45,817 bases of DNA from Acidobacteriota bacterium (GTDB taxonomy: Bacteria > Acidobacteriota > Blastocatellia > RBC074). Below are positions 19,986-28,766 of the stretch, piece after piece. How positions within the stretch are numbered: position 1 is the first letter of the stretch; each line of letters opens with the position of its first letter. The notes under the pieces are model-generated. The model worked only from the letters and a program-made list of their open reading frames with translations. It did not search any database and was not told the origin of the DNA. The translations under genes and the position numbers were made by a program. The DNA lies in NCBI GenBank assembly GCA_018269055.1, contig JAFDVI010000029.1:1-45817 (forward strand). Reading direction: 5' to 3'.

Positions 19986-21640
19986 TGCTTTTTGCCCTCC
20001 GGAGTCAGGTCAATGGTGAAAGTCACTGGGATTGGATTGTTGCCCGTGACTGTAATGTGCTGGATAGCGGCATAAATTCGCCCGAGAATTTTGTTTGTTT
20101 CCGGAGTCCTTGTCCCGAAATAGTTGGGTGAAAGCTGCAGCGTGTATTGGCCCGGCAACAACCCTTCAATCACAAAATATCCGCGCGCATCCACGGAGCT
20201 GCTTTTGTCGGTGGCCTTGCTGCCAACTTTTTTGACGTAAGCGAACAATTGCATTTCTTCCGGCGGTTCGCCGCCGACGTACGTAACCTTCCCACGAATT
20301 GCCGCCGTGGTGTGCGCAAAAATAACGCGAACATTATTGATTTGTTCGCCTGCGCGCGTTTGAATGGTGTCGTCTTTAACCGGAACGCCATTCTGTTCCA
20401 CGCGAACCAGGGACAGCGTCGAAACATTCGCGAACGATTTCAGCCGCGAATTGCCAACCGGAACGCCGACAAGCCGGAAACTTCCATCCGGTTTCACCTG
20501 CGTAGAAATTGCGTAAGTAGAAATTGCGTTGTCTTCTGAATGTGCGCTCAAGCGGATTTGCGAGCGTTTGGCCAGAATTGCAGGATCGTTTGTTCCTTCG
20601 ATGATGGCCCAGCCGCTGATTGAAGCGCCGCGTTGCGCGCGAATTTCGATTCCTGACAAATCTTTGTTGATGATTTCGACCGTTACTGGATCACTGAAAT
20701 ATTCATCTCTCTCGCTCTGACTGCGAATGAAAATGCCGTATTGGCCGGAACGAATTCCTGTCACATGGAATTCGCCATTTATATCAGTTCTCCATCCGCC
20801 GGTTGCCATCCAACCTCTCGGCTTACCCCTGGCAGGATCAATTTCACTCATGCTCAGGTTTGCATTTGTGACGGGTTGGCCGGTTTGACTGTCAACGACC
20901 CGCCCGGAAATTTCGTAAGCGCTCTTCAGGTTGCCGATGCGAATGTCCACATTGGAAGCTTCCTGGCCTTCTTCCAGTTCAATGACTTTGGCTTTTGTCT
21001 GGTCTGTCGTGTCGGGGTGAAACGTTTGTTCGATGAACGTGCGTGTTCTTACCGAAAAATAGCTTTCTTTCAGAGCAATGCCAACGCTGACCTGGTATTT
21101 GCCGGGCGGCAGCCCATAAAGGCGGTAAATTCCCCGATCATCGGTTTTATTCGCCTCGAAATTCAGCATATTTTGCGGCAGGCGCAATTGGTCGCCGACT
21201 CTGGACAATTGAACCGGTATTTCAGCAATTGGCTGATTGTTTTCGTCAATCACCTGGCCAGTAATGACGGCTCCACGTTTCAACCGAAGTTCAATATTTT
21301 CGATTGTTTCGCCGTTGGCCACATTCAGCACTCTGCCCGGCAGGCCGTTCTGAGTGCTATCGCTGGTGAAGTAAAAGCCCGGCGTCTGCGTGCTAATCAA
21401 ATACTGCCCGGCAGCGACATCCGTAAACCGGAACCGCCCGTCGCCGTCGGTTTTGGCTCGCGCAGGGTGTTGCGAGCCCGGCTGATTTTGCACCTGCAAA
21501 CTGACGACGACGTTTCGCATAGGCGAACCGTTGAGCGTGACGGTTCCACTGACGGTGGCGGTTTCTTTTTTGGGATTCTGCGCCCAAGCCAGCGAAGTCA
21601 GCAAAGCGAAAACCAACACAGTGAAGATTCGGTTGAACAT
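19982..21640 (-). CDS. Cassette 3 protein B: secreted carboxypeptidase-regulatory-like protein
   Basis: 552 residues from MFNRIFTVLVFALL, a clear signal peptide ending AWAQ. Modules in order: TATVSGTVTLNGSPM, DGDGRFRFTDVAAGQYLIS, GAVITGQVIDENNQP, TDDRGIYRLYGLPPGKYQV, TFHPDTTDQTKAKVIELEEGQEA, SGRVVDSQTGQPV, GASISGWAIIEG and a final module ending in FTIDLTPEG. An upstream ATG extends the frame by 47 codons but these would be read through repeat element E1, and AGGAGC lies correctly before the chosen ATG. No catalytic motif is visible. It is a paralogue of the B proteins at 23466 and 26951 and is coupled to protein A downstream by an ATGA overlap. Confidence 0.85.
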   Translation of the reverse strand: MFNRIFTVLVFALLTSLAWAQNPKKETATVSGTVTLNGSPMRNVVVSLQVQNQPGSQHPARAKTDGDGRFRFTDVAAGQYLISTQTPGFYFTSDSTQNGLPGRVLNVANGETIENIELRLKRGAVITGQVIDENNQPIAEIPVQLSRVGDQLRLPQNMLNFEANKTDDRGIYRLYGLPPGKYQVSVGIALKESYFSVRTRTFIEQTFHPDTTDQTKAKVIELEEGQEASNVDIRIGNLKSAYEISGRVVDSQTGQPVTNANLSMSEIDPARGKPRGWMATGGWRTDINGEFHVTGIRSGQYGIFIRSQSERDEYFSDPVTVEIINKDLSGIEIRAQRGASISGWAIIEGTNDPAILAKRSQIRLSAHSEDNAISTYAISTQVKPDGSFRLVGVPVGNSRLKSFANVSTLSLVRVEQNGVPVKDDTIQTRAGEQINNVRVIFAHTTAAIRGKVTYVGGEPPEEMQLFAYVKKVGSKATDKSSSVDARGYFVIEGLLPGQYTLQLSPNYFGTRTPETNKILGRIYAAIQHITVTGNNPIPVTFTIDLTPEGKKQ

Positions 21641-21660
21641 GGCGGATGCTCCTGAAAAAG

Positions 21661-21742
21661 GTAGTGCAACCTGCCGAGGTTGCACGGATTTCTGCAAAGA
21701 CGTCTTTCGAGAACGCCGGGCAATCTTGGCAGATTGCCCTAC
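21661..21742. repeat. Twin-hairpin element E1 (REPIN-like), 82 bp
   Basis: GTA, hairpin GTGCAACCT-GCCG-AGGTTGCAC, a 32-base spacer, hairpin GGGCAATCT-TGGC-AGATTGCCC, TAC. It fills the gap between cassettes 2 and 3 and its right-hand TAG (minus strand) is the stop codon of the 21739 gene. The two stems differ in sequence but both pair perfectly over 9 bp. Confidence 0.9.
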
Positions 21743-23469
21743 CGTCCCCATCGCAGCACGTGATCTTTGACGCGCTGGCACGGTTTCAATTCGAGTTCGG
21801 TTTTGGTGGCTTCAGCTTCTTTACGTAGCTTTCCTCTTCCAACGGATTCCCAGGCGACGGGCGTTGGCAAACGGTCGGAAGCCTCGCTGTCCGCGACCGG
21901 TTTGGCCAACAGCCAGTATTTGCCCGGCGCGAAATTGGCGAAGGCGAACGAACCATCCGAAGTCAGCGTTTCGCCATACCGCAACACATCATCGGCGGCC
22001 GTCGGTTCCGCCGGAACCAGATGCACGCGCAAACGGGAAGGGAGCTTGCCGCCTTCTTTGGCCGAAACGATTTTGCCGTGAATGCCGGCGGCTCCGTCGG
22101 CGATGGTGATGGTCACGCCCGAAAGCTTTTCGCCCGATTTGAGCACGACGCCGGAGCGAATCAAATCTGTTGTTGCGGACTTCGCCGAGGTTCCTGCGGA
22201 AGTGACGGATTTGATGTACCAGGTTACGCTGGGCAAATTTGTTTCGATTCGATGTTGCCCCGCCGTTAAGGAATGCAGTTTGAACTCTCCTTTTTCATTT
22301 GGCGCGTGGCTCGCCGGATAGCGGAAAAGTTGTGCCGGAGAATCATTTGGCTTTTCTTCGCGGCGGGCGGTGAGCGTCAGTTCTTCGACGGAAGGTCTGG
22401 CTTTCGGGTCGCATGCGGTCGGCGTTGATTCAATGACGATGCGTCCCTCAATAGAAGCCATTGGCGATAAGCGCAACTCGATGCCTGTTACATCGCCGCC
22501 TCTGACCGTCACGCGGCGAGATTCAGAGCGCAAACTGCTTTCTCCAGCCGGGCTGCCGCGTTCCGCAATCAGTTCGTATTCGCCGTCGGGAAGTCCAACA
22601 AACGAAAATCCGTTGTTTGTGTCGCCCGGTCGAGAGACCGTGACACCAACCTGCATCCCAGCCGGATAGGTCATTAACGAGATGTTGGAAAGGTATCTCG
22701 CAGCGCCAACGCTCAGTTCACTGCCGCCTGAGACTTTGCCGCTGATGACGTGGCCGGGTTCGCTGCGATGGCGAATGTCTATGCCGGACGTTTCCACTCC
22801 AGCGGTGACTTGCACTTCGGTGGCAGTGTCGCGTGTGGTCGAAGGGTAATAGGTTGGCGCATCTCCATCGTAGGGCGATTGGTTGCCGTATAAGGAAGCT
22901 CCCGTGGAATTGATGGCGACGAGATAACTGCCGGAGGGCAAACCGTAAATCCTGTAGACGCCGCGATCATCGGTCATTCGCAAGCGGTAATTGACCTGGT
23001 TGCGAACCGGCGCGCCTTCAGAATCGCGGATGCGAATCGCGCTGACGTATACGCTAATCATCGGTTCGCCATTCGCCTGGGTAACGCGTCCGGTGATGAC
23101 GCCGCCTCGCGTTAGTCGAATCATCGCGTTGTCGCCGATTCGATAGGTTTGCACAGGCGAATTGAGCAAACGCGAAGGTTGAACATATCCGCGCGCTTCG
23201 GTCACGTTGATGACATACGGACGTTGTGGCAATCCAGTGAATCGAAAATTGCCTTCTTCATCGGTCAGCGCCGTTTTATACGAATTGCCAATAGCGTTGC
23301 TGGTAATCGGGTACAGCATCACGGTGGTGGATGACAGCGGAGTGCCGTCATCGGCCACGACCCGTCCAGTGATGGTTCCGCGGAGTTGTTGTTGGGCATT
23401 GGCCGTAAATGACAACGCGGACAGAACCAATGTTATGAAAATCAGGCGGAATGAAGACAGGGAGTTCAT
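21739..23469 (-). CDS. Cassette 2 protein A: secreted carboxypeptidase-regulatory-like protein
   Basis: 576 residues with a signal peptide (ending FTANAQQQ) and the same module order as the other A proteins: GTITGRVVADDGTPL, GGVITGRVTQANGEP, MTDDRGVYRIYGLPSGSY, YYPSTTRDTATEVQV, GHVISGKVSGG, VTVRGGDVTGIELRL, then the ACDPKAR motif, LRVHLVPAEPTAADDVLRY and the tail ELKPCQRVKDH. The stop codon TAG is contributed by repeat element E1. AGGAGG inside the end of the upstream B gene precedes the ATG, which overlaps that gene's TGA by four bases. Function unknown. Confidence 0.85.
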   Translation of the reverse strand: MNSLSSFRLIFITLVLSALSFTANAQQQLRGTITGRVVADDGTPLSSTTVMLYPITSNAIGNSYKTALTDEEGNFRFTGLPQRPYVINVTEARGYVQPSRLLNSPVQTYRIGDNAMIRLTRGGVITGRVTQANGEPMISVYVSAIRIRDSEGAPVRNQVNYRLRMTDDRGVYRIYGLPSGSYLVAINSTGASLYGNQSPYDGDAPTYYPSTTRDTATEVQVTAGVETSGIDIRHRSEPGHVISGKVSGGSELSVGAARYLSNISLMTYPAGMQVGVTVSRPGDTNNGFSFVGLPDGEYELIAERGSPAGESSLRSESRRVTVRGGDVTGIELRLSPMASIEGRIVIESTPTACDPKARPSVEELTLTARREEKPNDSPAQLFRYPASHAPNEKGEFKLHSLTAGQHRIETNLPSVTWYIKSVTSAGTSAKSATTDLIRSGVVLKSGEKLSGVTITIADGAAGIHGKIVSAKEGGKLPSRLRVHLVPAEPTAADDVLRYGETLTSDGSFAFANFAPGKYWLLAKPVADSEASDRLPTPVAWESVGRGKLRKEAEATKTELELKPCQRVKDHVLRWGR

Positions 23470-25145
23470 TTGTCGTCCTCCTTTCGGCTCAGGTCAACCA
23501 CAAATTCTGTAGGCGTTTCGCCACTGCCAACCGTGACGCGATGGGTGGATTTGTTTAGAAAGGAAAGGAGTTTTGCCAAATCCGAGGTTTGGTTTTCAGA
23601 GTACGCAACCAGCCTCAGTTCGTATTCTCCCGATGGCAGGTTTTTCACCAAAAACTGATTTCGCGAATCCACAGGAACGCTGAAGGGGCTGCCTGCTCCA
23701 CTCAAAGGTTTGACGTTGAGAAATCGGATCAAGCCCTCTGGAATCACTCCGCCGACGATTTTCACCTGTCCACGAATGACGCCGGTTCCGTATCCGAACA
23801 CGACGCGAACGTTGGTGATGGTTTCACCCGCCTGAACTTCAATCCCGTCGGTGATCGGAGCGCCACTGTATTCCAGGCGAATCAATTTCAATCCATCCGG
23901 GGGAGTGTAGGCGCGAACCATGATTTTGCCGGGCTTTACGCCGTTAAATCGGAAGCTGCCGTCAGGATTGGGCCTGACAATGCGGCTACTGAGATTCTGT
24001 TCTCCCGAAGAGTAACCCAAACTCAGGTTTATATTGGACAATTGTTTCAGGATGGCGGGATCGTTGGTTCCTTCGACAACGGCAAGGCCGCTGACCGAAC
24101 CGCCGCGATGAGCTTTGACTTCCACGCCGGTGACATCACTATCGGTGACTTCGACCGGGGTCTGATCGCTGTAAATATCAGATGTCGAAGCCTGAGAATC
24201 GAATCGCGCGTCGGCAAACACCAAGTACTTTCCGGGCAACACGCCTGGAATTTGGAATTCGCCCTGAGCGTCGGTGGAAGCCATGATTCCGACTGAGCCT
24301 CCAATTCTGCCATTGGGGTCTAACATGCCGTAGCCGATGCGGACGCCTGGGACAGGTTTGCCGGTTTCCGCTTCGACGACTTTGCCCGCAATGTCAAAGG
24401 ACTTTTTGGCATCCGCGATTTTGATGTCAATGTCGGAGGCTTCGGAACCTTCGCTGAGTTCGACGACCTTTGCCTGCTTTTCGTCGGTGGTGTTCGGGTA
24501 AAAGGTCTTGGTGAAATACAGCCGCGACATATCACCCCGAAACCCGTCTTCCGCCGAATATCCGACGCTGACTTTGTAGTTGCCGCCGGGCAAACTGTGA
24601 ATGCGATATACGCCGCGATCATCTGTGCGCGTGTCAGTGCTGCCGAAGTAAAAACGCGAGAAGTTGCCGCGCGCGTCCATTTTCATCAACTGCACTTCTT
24701 TTTCGACCATGGGGTTGCCGGATGAATCGGTGATGCGTCCGGTGATGACTGCGCCGCGTTTCAGCCGCAACTCAACGCTTTCCAGCGTTTCGCCATCGGC
24801 CAGATTCACCATTTTGCCGTTACCCATCGGCGAATCGTCTGCGGAAGCAAAGCCCGGGGCGAGCGCCACAATTCGATACTGCCCGGCAGTGAGACTGGAA
24901 AATTTGAAGCGGCCTTCCGAATCCGTTTGGACGCGGAGGTATTGGCTGCGGTCAGGAGCGAAGGGGCCGCTGCTGAGACCGGATGGTTGCGGCTGCATAC
25001 CGACGAAAACTCCCGTCGCTGGTTCGCCTTTCAGCGTGACGCGACCTGCGATGGAAGCGGTTCCGATTTTGGTTTGGGTTTGTGTGAAAGCCTGGCCGAC
25101 GAAGGCCAGAATGAGCAAGAGCAGGATCAAAGTCCGAGGGAACAT
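23466..25145 (-). CDS. Cassette 2 protein B: secreted carboxypeptidase-regulatory-like protein
   Basis: 559 residues. The signal peptide is MFPRTLILLLLILAFVGQAF. Modules: IAGRVTLKGEPATG, DSEGRFKFSSLTAGQYRI, GAVITGRITDSSGNP, TDDRGVYRIHSLPGGNYKV, TFYPNTTDEKQAKVVELSEG, AGKVVEAETGKPVPG, AHRGGSVSGLAVVEG and the ending TEFVVDLSRKEDD. Protein B of cassette 2 and protein B of cassette 3 share the landmark GTNDPAIL before a long last module, which argues for descent by duplication. AGGAGG lies nine bases before the ATG. The 97-base gap upstream holds element E2. Function unknown; secretion is likely. Confidence 0.85.
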   Translation of the reverse strand: MFPRTLILLLLILAFVGQAFTQTQTKIGTASIAGRVTLKGEPATGVFVGMQPQPSGLSSGPFAPDRSQYLRVQTDSEGRFKFSSLTAGQYRIVALAPGFASADDSPMGNGKMVNLADGETLESVELRLKRGAVITGRITDSSGNPMVEKEVQLMKMDARGNFSRFYFGSTDTRTDDRGVYRIHSLPGGNYKVSVGYSAEDGFRGDMSRLYFTKTFYPNTTDEKQAKVVELSEGSEASDIDIKIADAKKSFDIAGKVVEAETGKPVPGVRIGYGMLDPNGRIGGSVGIMASTDAQGEFQIPGVLPGKYLVFADARFDSQASTSDIYSDQTPVEVTDSDVTGVEVKAHRGGSVSGLAVVEGTNDPAILKQLSNINLSLGYSSGEQNLSSRIVRPNPDGSFRFNGVKPGKIMVRAYTPPDGLKLIRLEYSGAPITDGIEVQAGETITNVRVVFGYGTGVIRGQVKIVGGVIPEGLIRFLNVKPLSGAGSPFSVPVDSRNQFLVKNLPSGEYELRLVAYSENQTSDLAKLLSFLNKSTHRVTVGSGETPTEFVVDLSRKEDDK

Positions 25146-25165
25146 GGCCGTACCTCCTGGAAAGG

Positions 25166-25246
25166 GTGGCGCAACCAGCCATGGTTGCGCGGTATTTTGT
25201 AAAGCGTGTTTCGATAACGCCGAGCAATCTTGGCAGATTGCTCTAC
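25166..25246. repeat. Twin-hairpin element E2 (REPIN-like), 81 bp
   Basis: GTG, hairpin GCGCAACCA-GCCA-TGGTTGCGC, a 31-base spacer, hairpin GAGCAATCT-TGGC-AGATTGCTC, TAC. The spacer clearly resembles that of E1 (both end ATAACGCC or GAACGCC). It separates cassettes 1 and 2, and its right-hand TAG (minus strand) is the stop codon of the 25243 gene. Confidence 0.9.
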
Positions 25247-26958
25247 TGTGGCCAGTGCAGCGCGTGATCTTTCACACGCTGGCAGGGCTTCAATTCGATT
25301 TCGTTGTTGGCGGCTTCGGCGTCTTTTCTCAGTTTCAGGCGTTCGGTCGTGTCGAATGCCGCAGGGCGTGGTTTATCTTTTTCGGTGTCAGGAATGGAAC
25401 GCGCCAGCAACCGGTACTTGCCGGGCGCAAGGCGTTTGAATTCAAACAACCCGTTATTTTCTGTCAGGGCTTCACGGTAACGCAGCACATCGTCTGCTGC
25501 TGTCGGTTCCGCAGGAACCAAATGGACTCGTAAACGGCTGGGCAAGTTTCTGCCTTCTTTGGCCGTGACGCGACCCGCCAAACTGGCTGCGCCTGGAGCG
25601 ATAGCGATTTCCACGCCCGTAAGTTTCTCTCCGGCTTTCAGGTTGATCGGCGAGCGCGCAACATCGGTTTTGGTTTTCACTGCGCCGCTGGCCGGAAGCG
25701 TCATCGAACGCACAAACCAATTGTCGCCGGGCAAATCCGCTTCGATGCGATAGGTGTCCGGTTCCAGGTTGAGCAGCGTAAATTCACCTTTTTCGTTGGG
25801 GGCAGTGCGGTCGTCGGCTTCGTCGTTTTCAGCCAGCAGTGCATTCAGCGAACGCGGATTACGAAGTTCGCTTTGCGGTTGGAGCAGGATTTCTTCGACC
25901 GACAGCGGCGAATTGGATTCGCATTTGGGCGCATCGGCAGAAGCGGGCTTGGCGGGTTCGACGACGATGCGACCGCTGATGGTACCGTAAGCGATCATTC
26001 GCAAATTGATGCCGGTCACGTCCGCGCCTCGGACTGTGACTTTGAGCGGCGGCGAACCGGCGGCGCTTTCTTCGCGGCGACCACGCATTCGCGCATACAG
26101 TTCGTAATCGCCGTCGGGGATGCCGAATAAGACGAAGGCTTTGGCTTGATTTGCAGAAGTGGCGCTGACGGCTTCGCGGGTTGCCGCATTGAGCAATGTG
26201 ATTCCAGGACTGTTGAATGGTTGCGCAGAATCCGTTGTGCCGGAAACGATTCCACTGATGGCGCGGCCTGTTTCGTCGCGCTGGCGAATATCAATGCTCG
26301 TGATTTCATCGCCGGGGCGGACGGTGATTTCCATCGCTGCTTCGCGTGTCGTTGAAGGGTAATAGGTCGGCAATTCGTTATCGGCTGTTCCCAACCAACG
26401 CATTTCGCTACGGTCAATGCTGCTGACGATATAAACTCCCGGCAACAATCCGTATGCTCTGTAAATGCCTCGGTCGTCGGTATGAAGATCATCGCTCCAT
26501 GCCGAATTCTCGCCATTGCGAACCGGTTTGCCGTTCAAATCGCGCAGGCGTTGGAGCCAGATACTAGCTTCAATCAGTGGTTCGCCGGATGATTCGGTCA
26601 CTCGACCGGTGATGACGCCGCCTTTGATCAATCGAATTGTCGCCGTTTCGCCGGGACGATAGACCCGGTTATCGTCCATCGAAACATACCCCGGAGCCAT
26701 CGCCGAAATGGAATACGAACCCGGCGCAAGCCCGCTGAGTTTGAAGCTGCCGGTTTCGTCACACTCAACCGATTGTTCATTGCCACCCGTGCGAAGCCCA
26801 ACGGAATTGATTGCCACTTTGGCTCTGGCGGCGGGTTGGCCGTCATCCAGCAATACGCGCCCGGTTAGGGCAGTTTCGGATTTGGTCTGCGCTGTAACGA
26901 AACTGCAAAACAGCAGCAGGCTGAAAGAAATGACTGATAACCGGCATTGTTTAATCAT
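25243..26958 (-). CDS. Cassette 1 protein A: secreted carboxypeptidase-regulatory-like protein
   Basis: 571 residues. Signal peptide ending FVTAQ, then ALTGRVLLDDGQPAA, GGVITGRVTESSGEP, TDDRGIYRAYGLLPGVY, YYPSTTREAAMEITV, GRAISGIVSGT, VTVRGADVTGINLRM, KCESNSPLSVEEILL, LRVHLVPAEPTAADDVLRY and the type-A tail ELKPCQRVKDHALHW. The central linker before TAPNEKGEF is longer than in the other A copies. It overlaps the upstream B gene by eight bases (ATGATTAA), with AGGAGG inside that gene. Its stop TAG is the head of element E2. No enzymatic motif is visible. Confidence 0.85.
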   Translation of the reverse strand: MIKQCRLSVISFSLLLFCSFVTAQTKSETALTGRVLLDDGQPAARAKVAINSVGLRTGGNEQSVECDETGSFKLSGLAPGSYSISAMAPGYVSMDDNRVYRPGETATIRLIKGGVITGRVTESSGEPLIEASIWLQRLRDLNGKPVRNGENSAWSDDLHTDDRGIYRAYGLLPGVYIVSSIDRSEMRWLGTADNELPTYYPSTTREAAMEITVRPGDEITSIDIRQRDETGRAISGIVSGTTDSAQPFNSPGITLLNAATREAVSATSANQAKAFVLFGIPDGDYELYARMRGRREESAAGSPPLKVTVRGADVTGINLRMIAYGTISGRIVVEPAKPASADAPKCESNSPLSVEEILLQPQSELRNPRSLNALLAENDEADDRTAPNEKGEFTLLNLEPDTYRIEADLPGDNWFVRSMTLPASGAVKTKTDVARSPINLKAGEKLTGVEIAIAPGAASLAGRVTAKEGRNLPSRLRVHLVPAEPTAADDVLRYREALTENNGLFEFKRLAPGKYRLLARSIPDTEKDKPRPAAFDTTERLKLRKDAEAANNEIELKPCQRVKDHALHWPQ

Positions 26959-28705
26959 TCTTTTCCTCCTGCGGTTTGCGGGTTGGATCGTACGTCATCG
27001 TAACGCGAGCTTCCGCGCCGGATGCGACTGTGACTTTCTGTTTGTCTGCGGTCAGGCGTTGCATTTGTCCGGGACCGGTGGAGACAGACACACTGAGTTC
27101 CAGTTCGTATTCGCCGCCGGGAAGGTTGAGGAATTCGAAGCGCCCTTTTTCGTCAACCTGTGCCTCGAACCACTGGGGCATTAAATTACCCACCAGTTTC
27201 GCGCCCACGCTTTTCCATCCGCTCGGAAGCGGTTGGCCGCCGATGGTTTGCACCTGGCCGCGAATGATGCCGGAACCCGCTGTAAAAATTAGACGCACAT
27301 TCGAAATTATTTCGCCCTTGGCCACTTCGATTTCGTTTTTGATTTCCACCCCGCCCCGTTCAATGCGGAGCAGGGAAAGAGGTTTTGCTCCGAAGGGCTG
27401 CACTCCGAACATGATTTTGCCCGGAGCAATTCCGGTCAGCAGAAAAGAGCCGTCGGGTTTAAGCGCTGAGCGACTGTGTGAAAGGGGTTGGTTGGATAAC
27501 GTCGGCGGGCCCTCGCCTTCGGATTCAGTCTGGGCGTACACCCAAATTTGGGTCAATTTTGATTTGATCGTCAGATCGGTTGAACCTTCAATGGAGCTGG
27601 TTCCACTGATGACGCCGCCGCGGATGGCCTTGATTTCAACATCGGAAATGTCGCCGTCAACGATTTCAAAGCTTGACGGTTCAGCATAAAACTCGCTGCT
27701 CTGATCCCAGCCACTGGTAATTCCTGTTTTGTATGTACCTCGTGATAGTCCTGTTAGCCGGAAGTTCCCCATCCGATCCGTCTTGGAGTAATCGCTGCCT
27801 CCTCCTTCATCGTCGCCACCCTCCGGGCTTGAACGGATTTTCTCGCCGCTGACGTGGACATTGGGAACAGGATTGCCGGTGTCCGCTTCGATAACGCGTC
27901 CGATGGCCACATACCTTTTCCGCATTGCGCCGAGCCGTAGATTGATGTTCGTCACTTCTTTTCCGGCGTTGACTTCGATGATCTGGGCCTGATTTTCATT
28001 GGCGGCGTCGGGGTAAAACACGGGCGGATATTTTTCATCTGAAAAGAAGTTTTCGCCGCCCGCACCAACAACATAATTGCCTGGAGGCAAGCCGTAAATT
28101 CGATACACGCCGCGATCATCTGTCGTTCCTTCGCCGAACTCGCCTCTGTGCGGTTGAAGGCGCCGTTGGCCATTCGGTTCAACCGTAACACGAAACAGGC
28201 GCAAGGAATGTGCGATGACCGGGCGACCTTCGGAATCGGTGACTTGACCGGTGATGACGCCTCCGCGCACCAACGAAAAATCCACATTGGTTTGGGATTC
28301 GCCCGCGTCCAGAGTCAATGTTTTCGGTTCGGAGTTCGGTTGATTTGCGTTGGAGGAGACAAAGGCTTTGGAGCCTGAAACCACCAGATAACGCCCCGTT
28401 GGCAGATTGTTCATCTGGTATCTGCCATCGCCATCCGTGCGGGTTTGATGAATGCTCCTGTGAATAGAACCGTCGGGAGATTGAAGAATCGGTTGTGGCT
28501 GATCCCAGTGCGCAGGAGCTTCGACGGCGGAAACCTGAACGTTAACCGCCGGTTGTCCGTTGATGGTGACGCGGCCAGAAATGGAACAGTTGCGCGGGCG
28601 CACATCGCGCTGTAACTCAGAAGAACGAGTTTGGGCTGTTGCCAAAGTGGGAAAGAATGCGAGAGCGAACAAACAGAAAAATCTGACAAAGGAGTTGGGC
28701 TGCAT
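26951..28705 (-). CDS. Cassette 1 protein B: secreted carboxypeptidase-regulatory-like protein
   Basis: 584 residues, the longest B copy. Signal peptide MQPNSFVRFFCLFALAFF, cleavage near ATAQ. Modules: CSISGRVTINGQPAV, TDGDGRYQMNNLPTGRYLV, GGVITGQVTDSEGRP, TDDRGVYRIYGLPPGNYVV, VFYPDAANENQAQIIEVNAG, IGRVIEADTGNPVP, a Glu/Gly-rich loop (GGDDEGGGSDY) and a final module ending ARVTMTYDP. AAGGAGC lies before the ATG. Its 3' end carries AGGAGG for the A gene. The 61-base gap to the upstream NIPSNAP gene holds no element. Role unknown; probably surface-exposed or periplasmic like its paralogues. Confidence 0.85.
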   Translation of the reverse strand: MQPNSFVRFFCLFALAFFPTLATAQTRSSELQRDVRPRNCSISGRVTINGQPAVNVQVSAVEAPAHWDQPQPILQSPDGSIHRSIHQTRTDGDGRYQMNNLPTGRYLVVSGSKAFVSSNANQPNSEPKTLTLDAGESQTNVDFSLVRGGVITGQVTDSEGRPVIAHSLRLFRVTVEPNGQRRLQPHRGEFGEGTTDDRGVYRIYGLPPGNYVVGAGGENFFSDEKYPPVFYPDAANENQAQIIEVNAGKEVTNINLRLGAMRKRYVAIGRVIEADTGNPVPNVHVSGEKIRSSPEGGDDEGGGSDYSKTDRMGNFRLTGLSRGTYKTGITSGWDQSSEFYAEPSSFEIVDGDISDVEIKAIRGGVISGTSSIEGSTDLTIKSKLTQIWVYAQTESEGEGPPTLSNQPLSHSRSALKPDGSFLLTGIAPGKIMFGVQPFGAKPLSLLRIERGGVEIKNEIEVAKGEIISNVRLIFTAGSGIIRGQVQTIGGQPLPSGWKSVGAKLVGNLMPQWFEAQVDEKGRFEFLNLPGGEYELELSVSVSTGPGQMQRLTADKQKVTVASGAEARVTMTYDPTRKPQEEKND

Positions 28706-28766
28706 ACTGGCTCCTTGACGAATTACCGAGCAATTTCAGTTAGTCGAAGTTTGGCTTCCTTCGGCG

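Noticed and set aside
21641..21781. 47-codon N-terminal extension of the cassette 3 B protein
   Set aside because: It would translate element E1 and part of the upstream gene's end; a proper Shine-Dalgarno and signal peptide mark the start at 21640.
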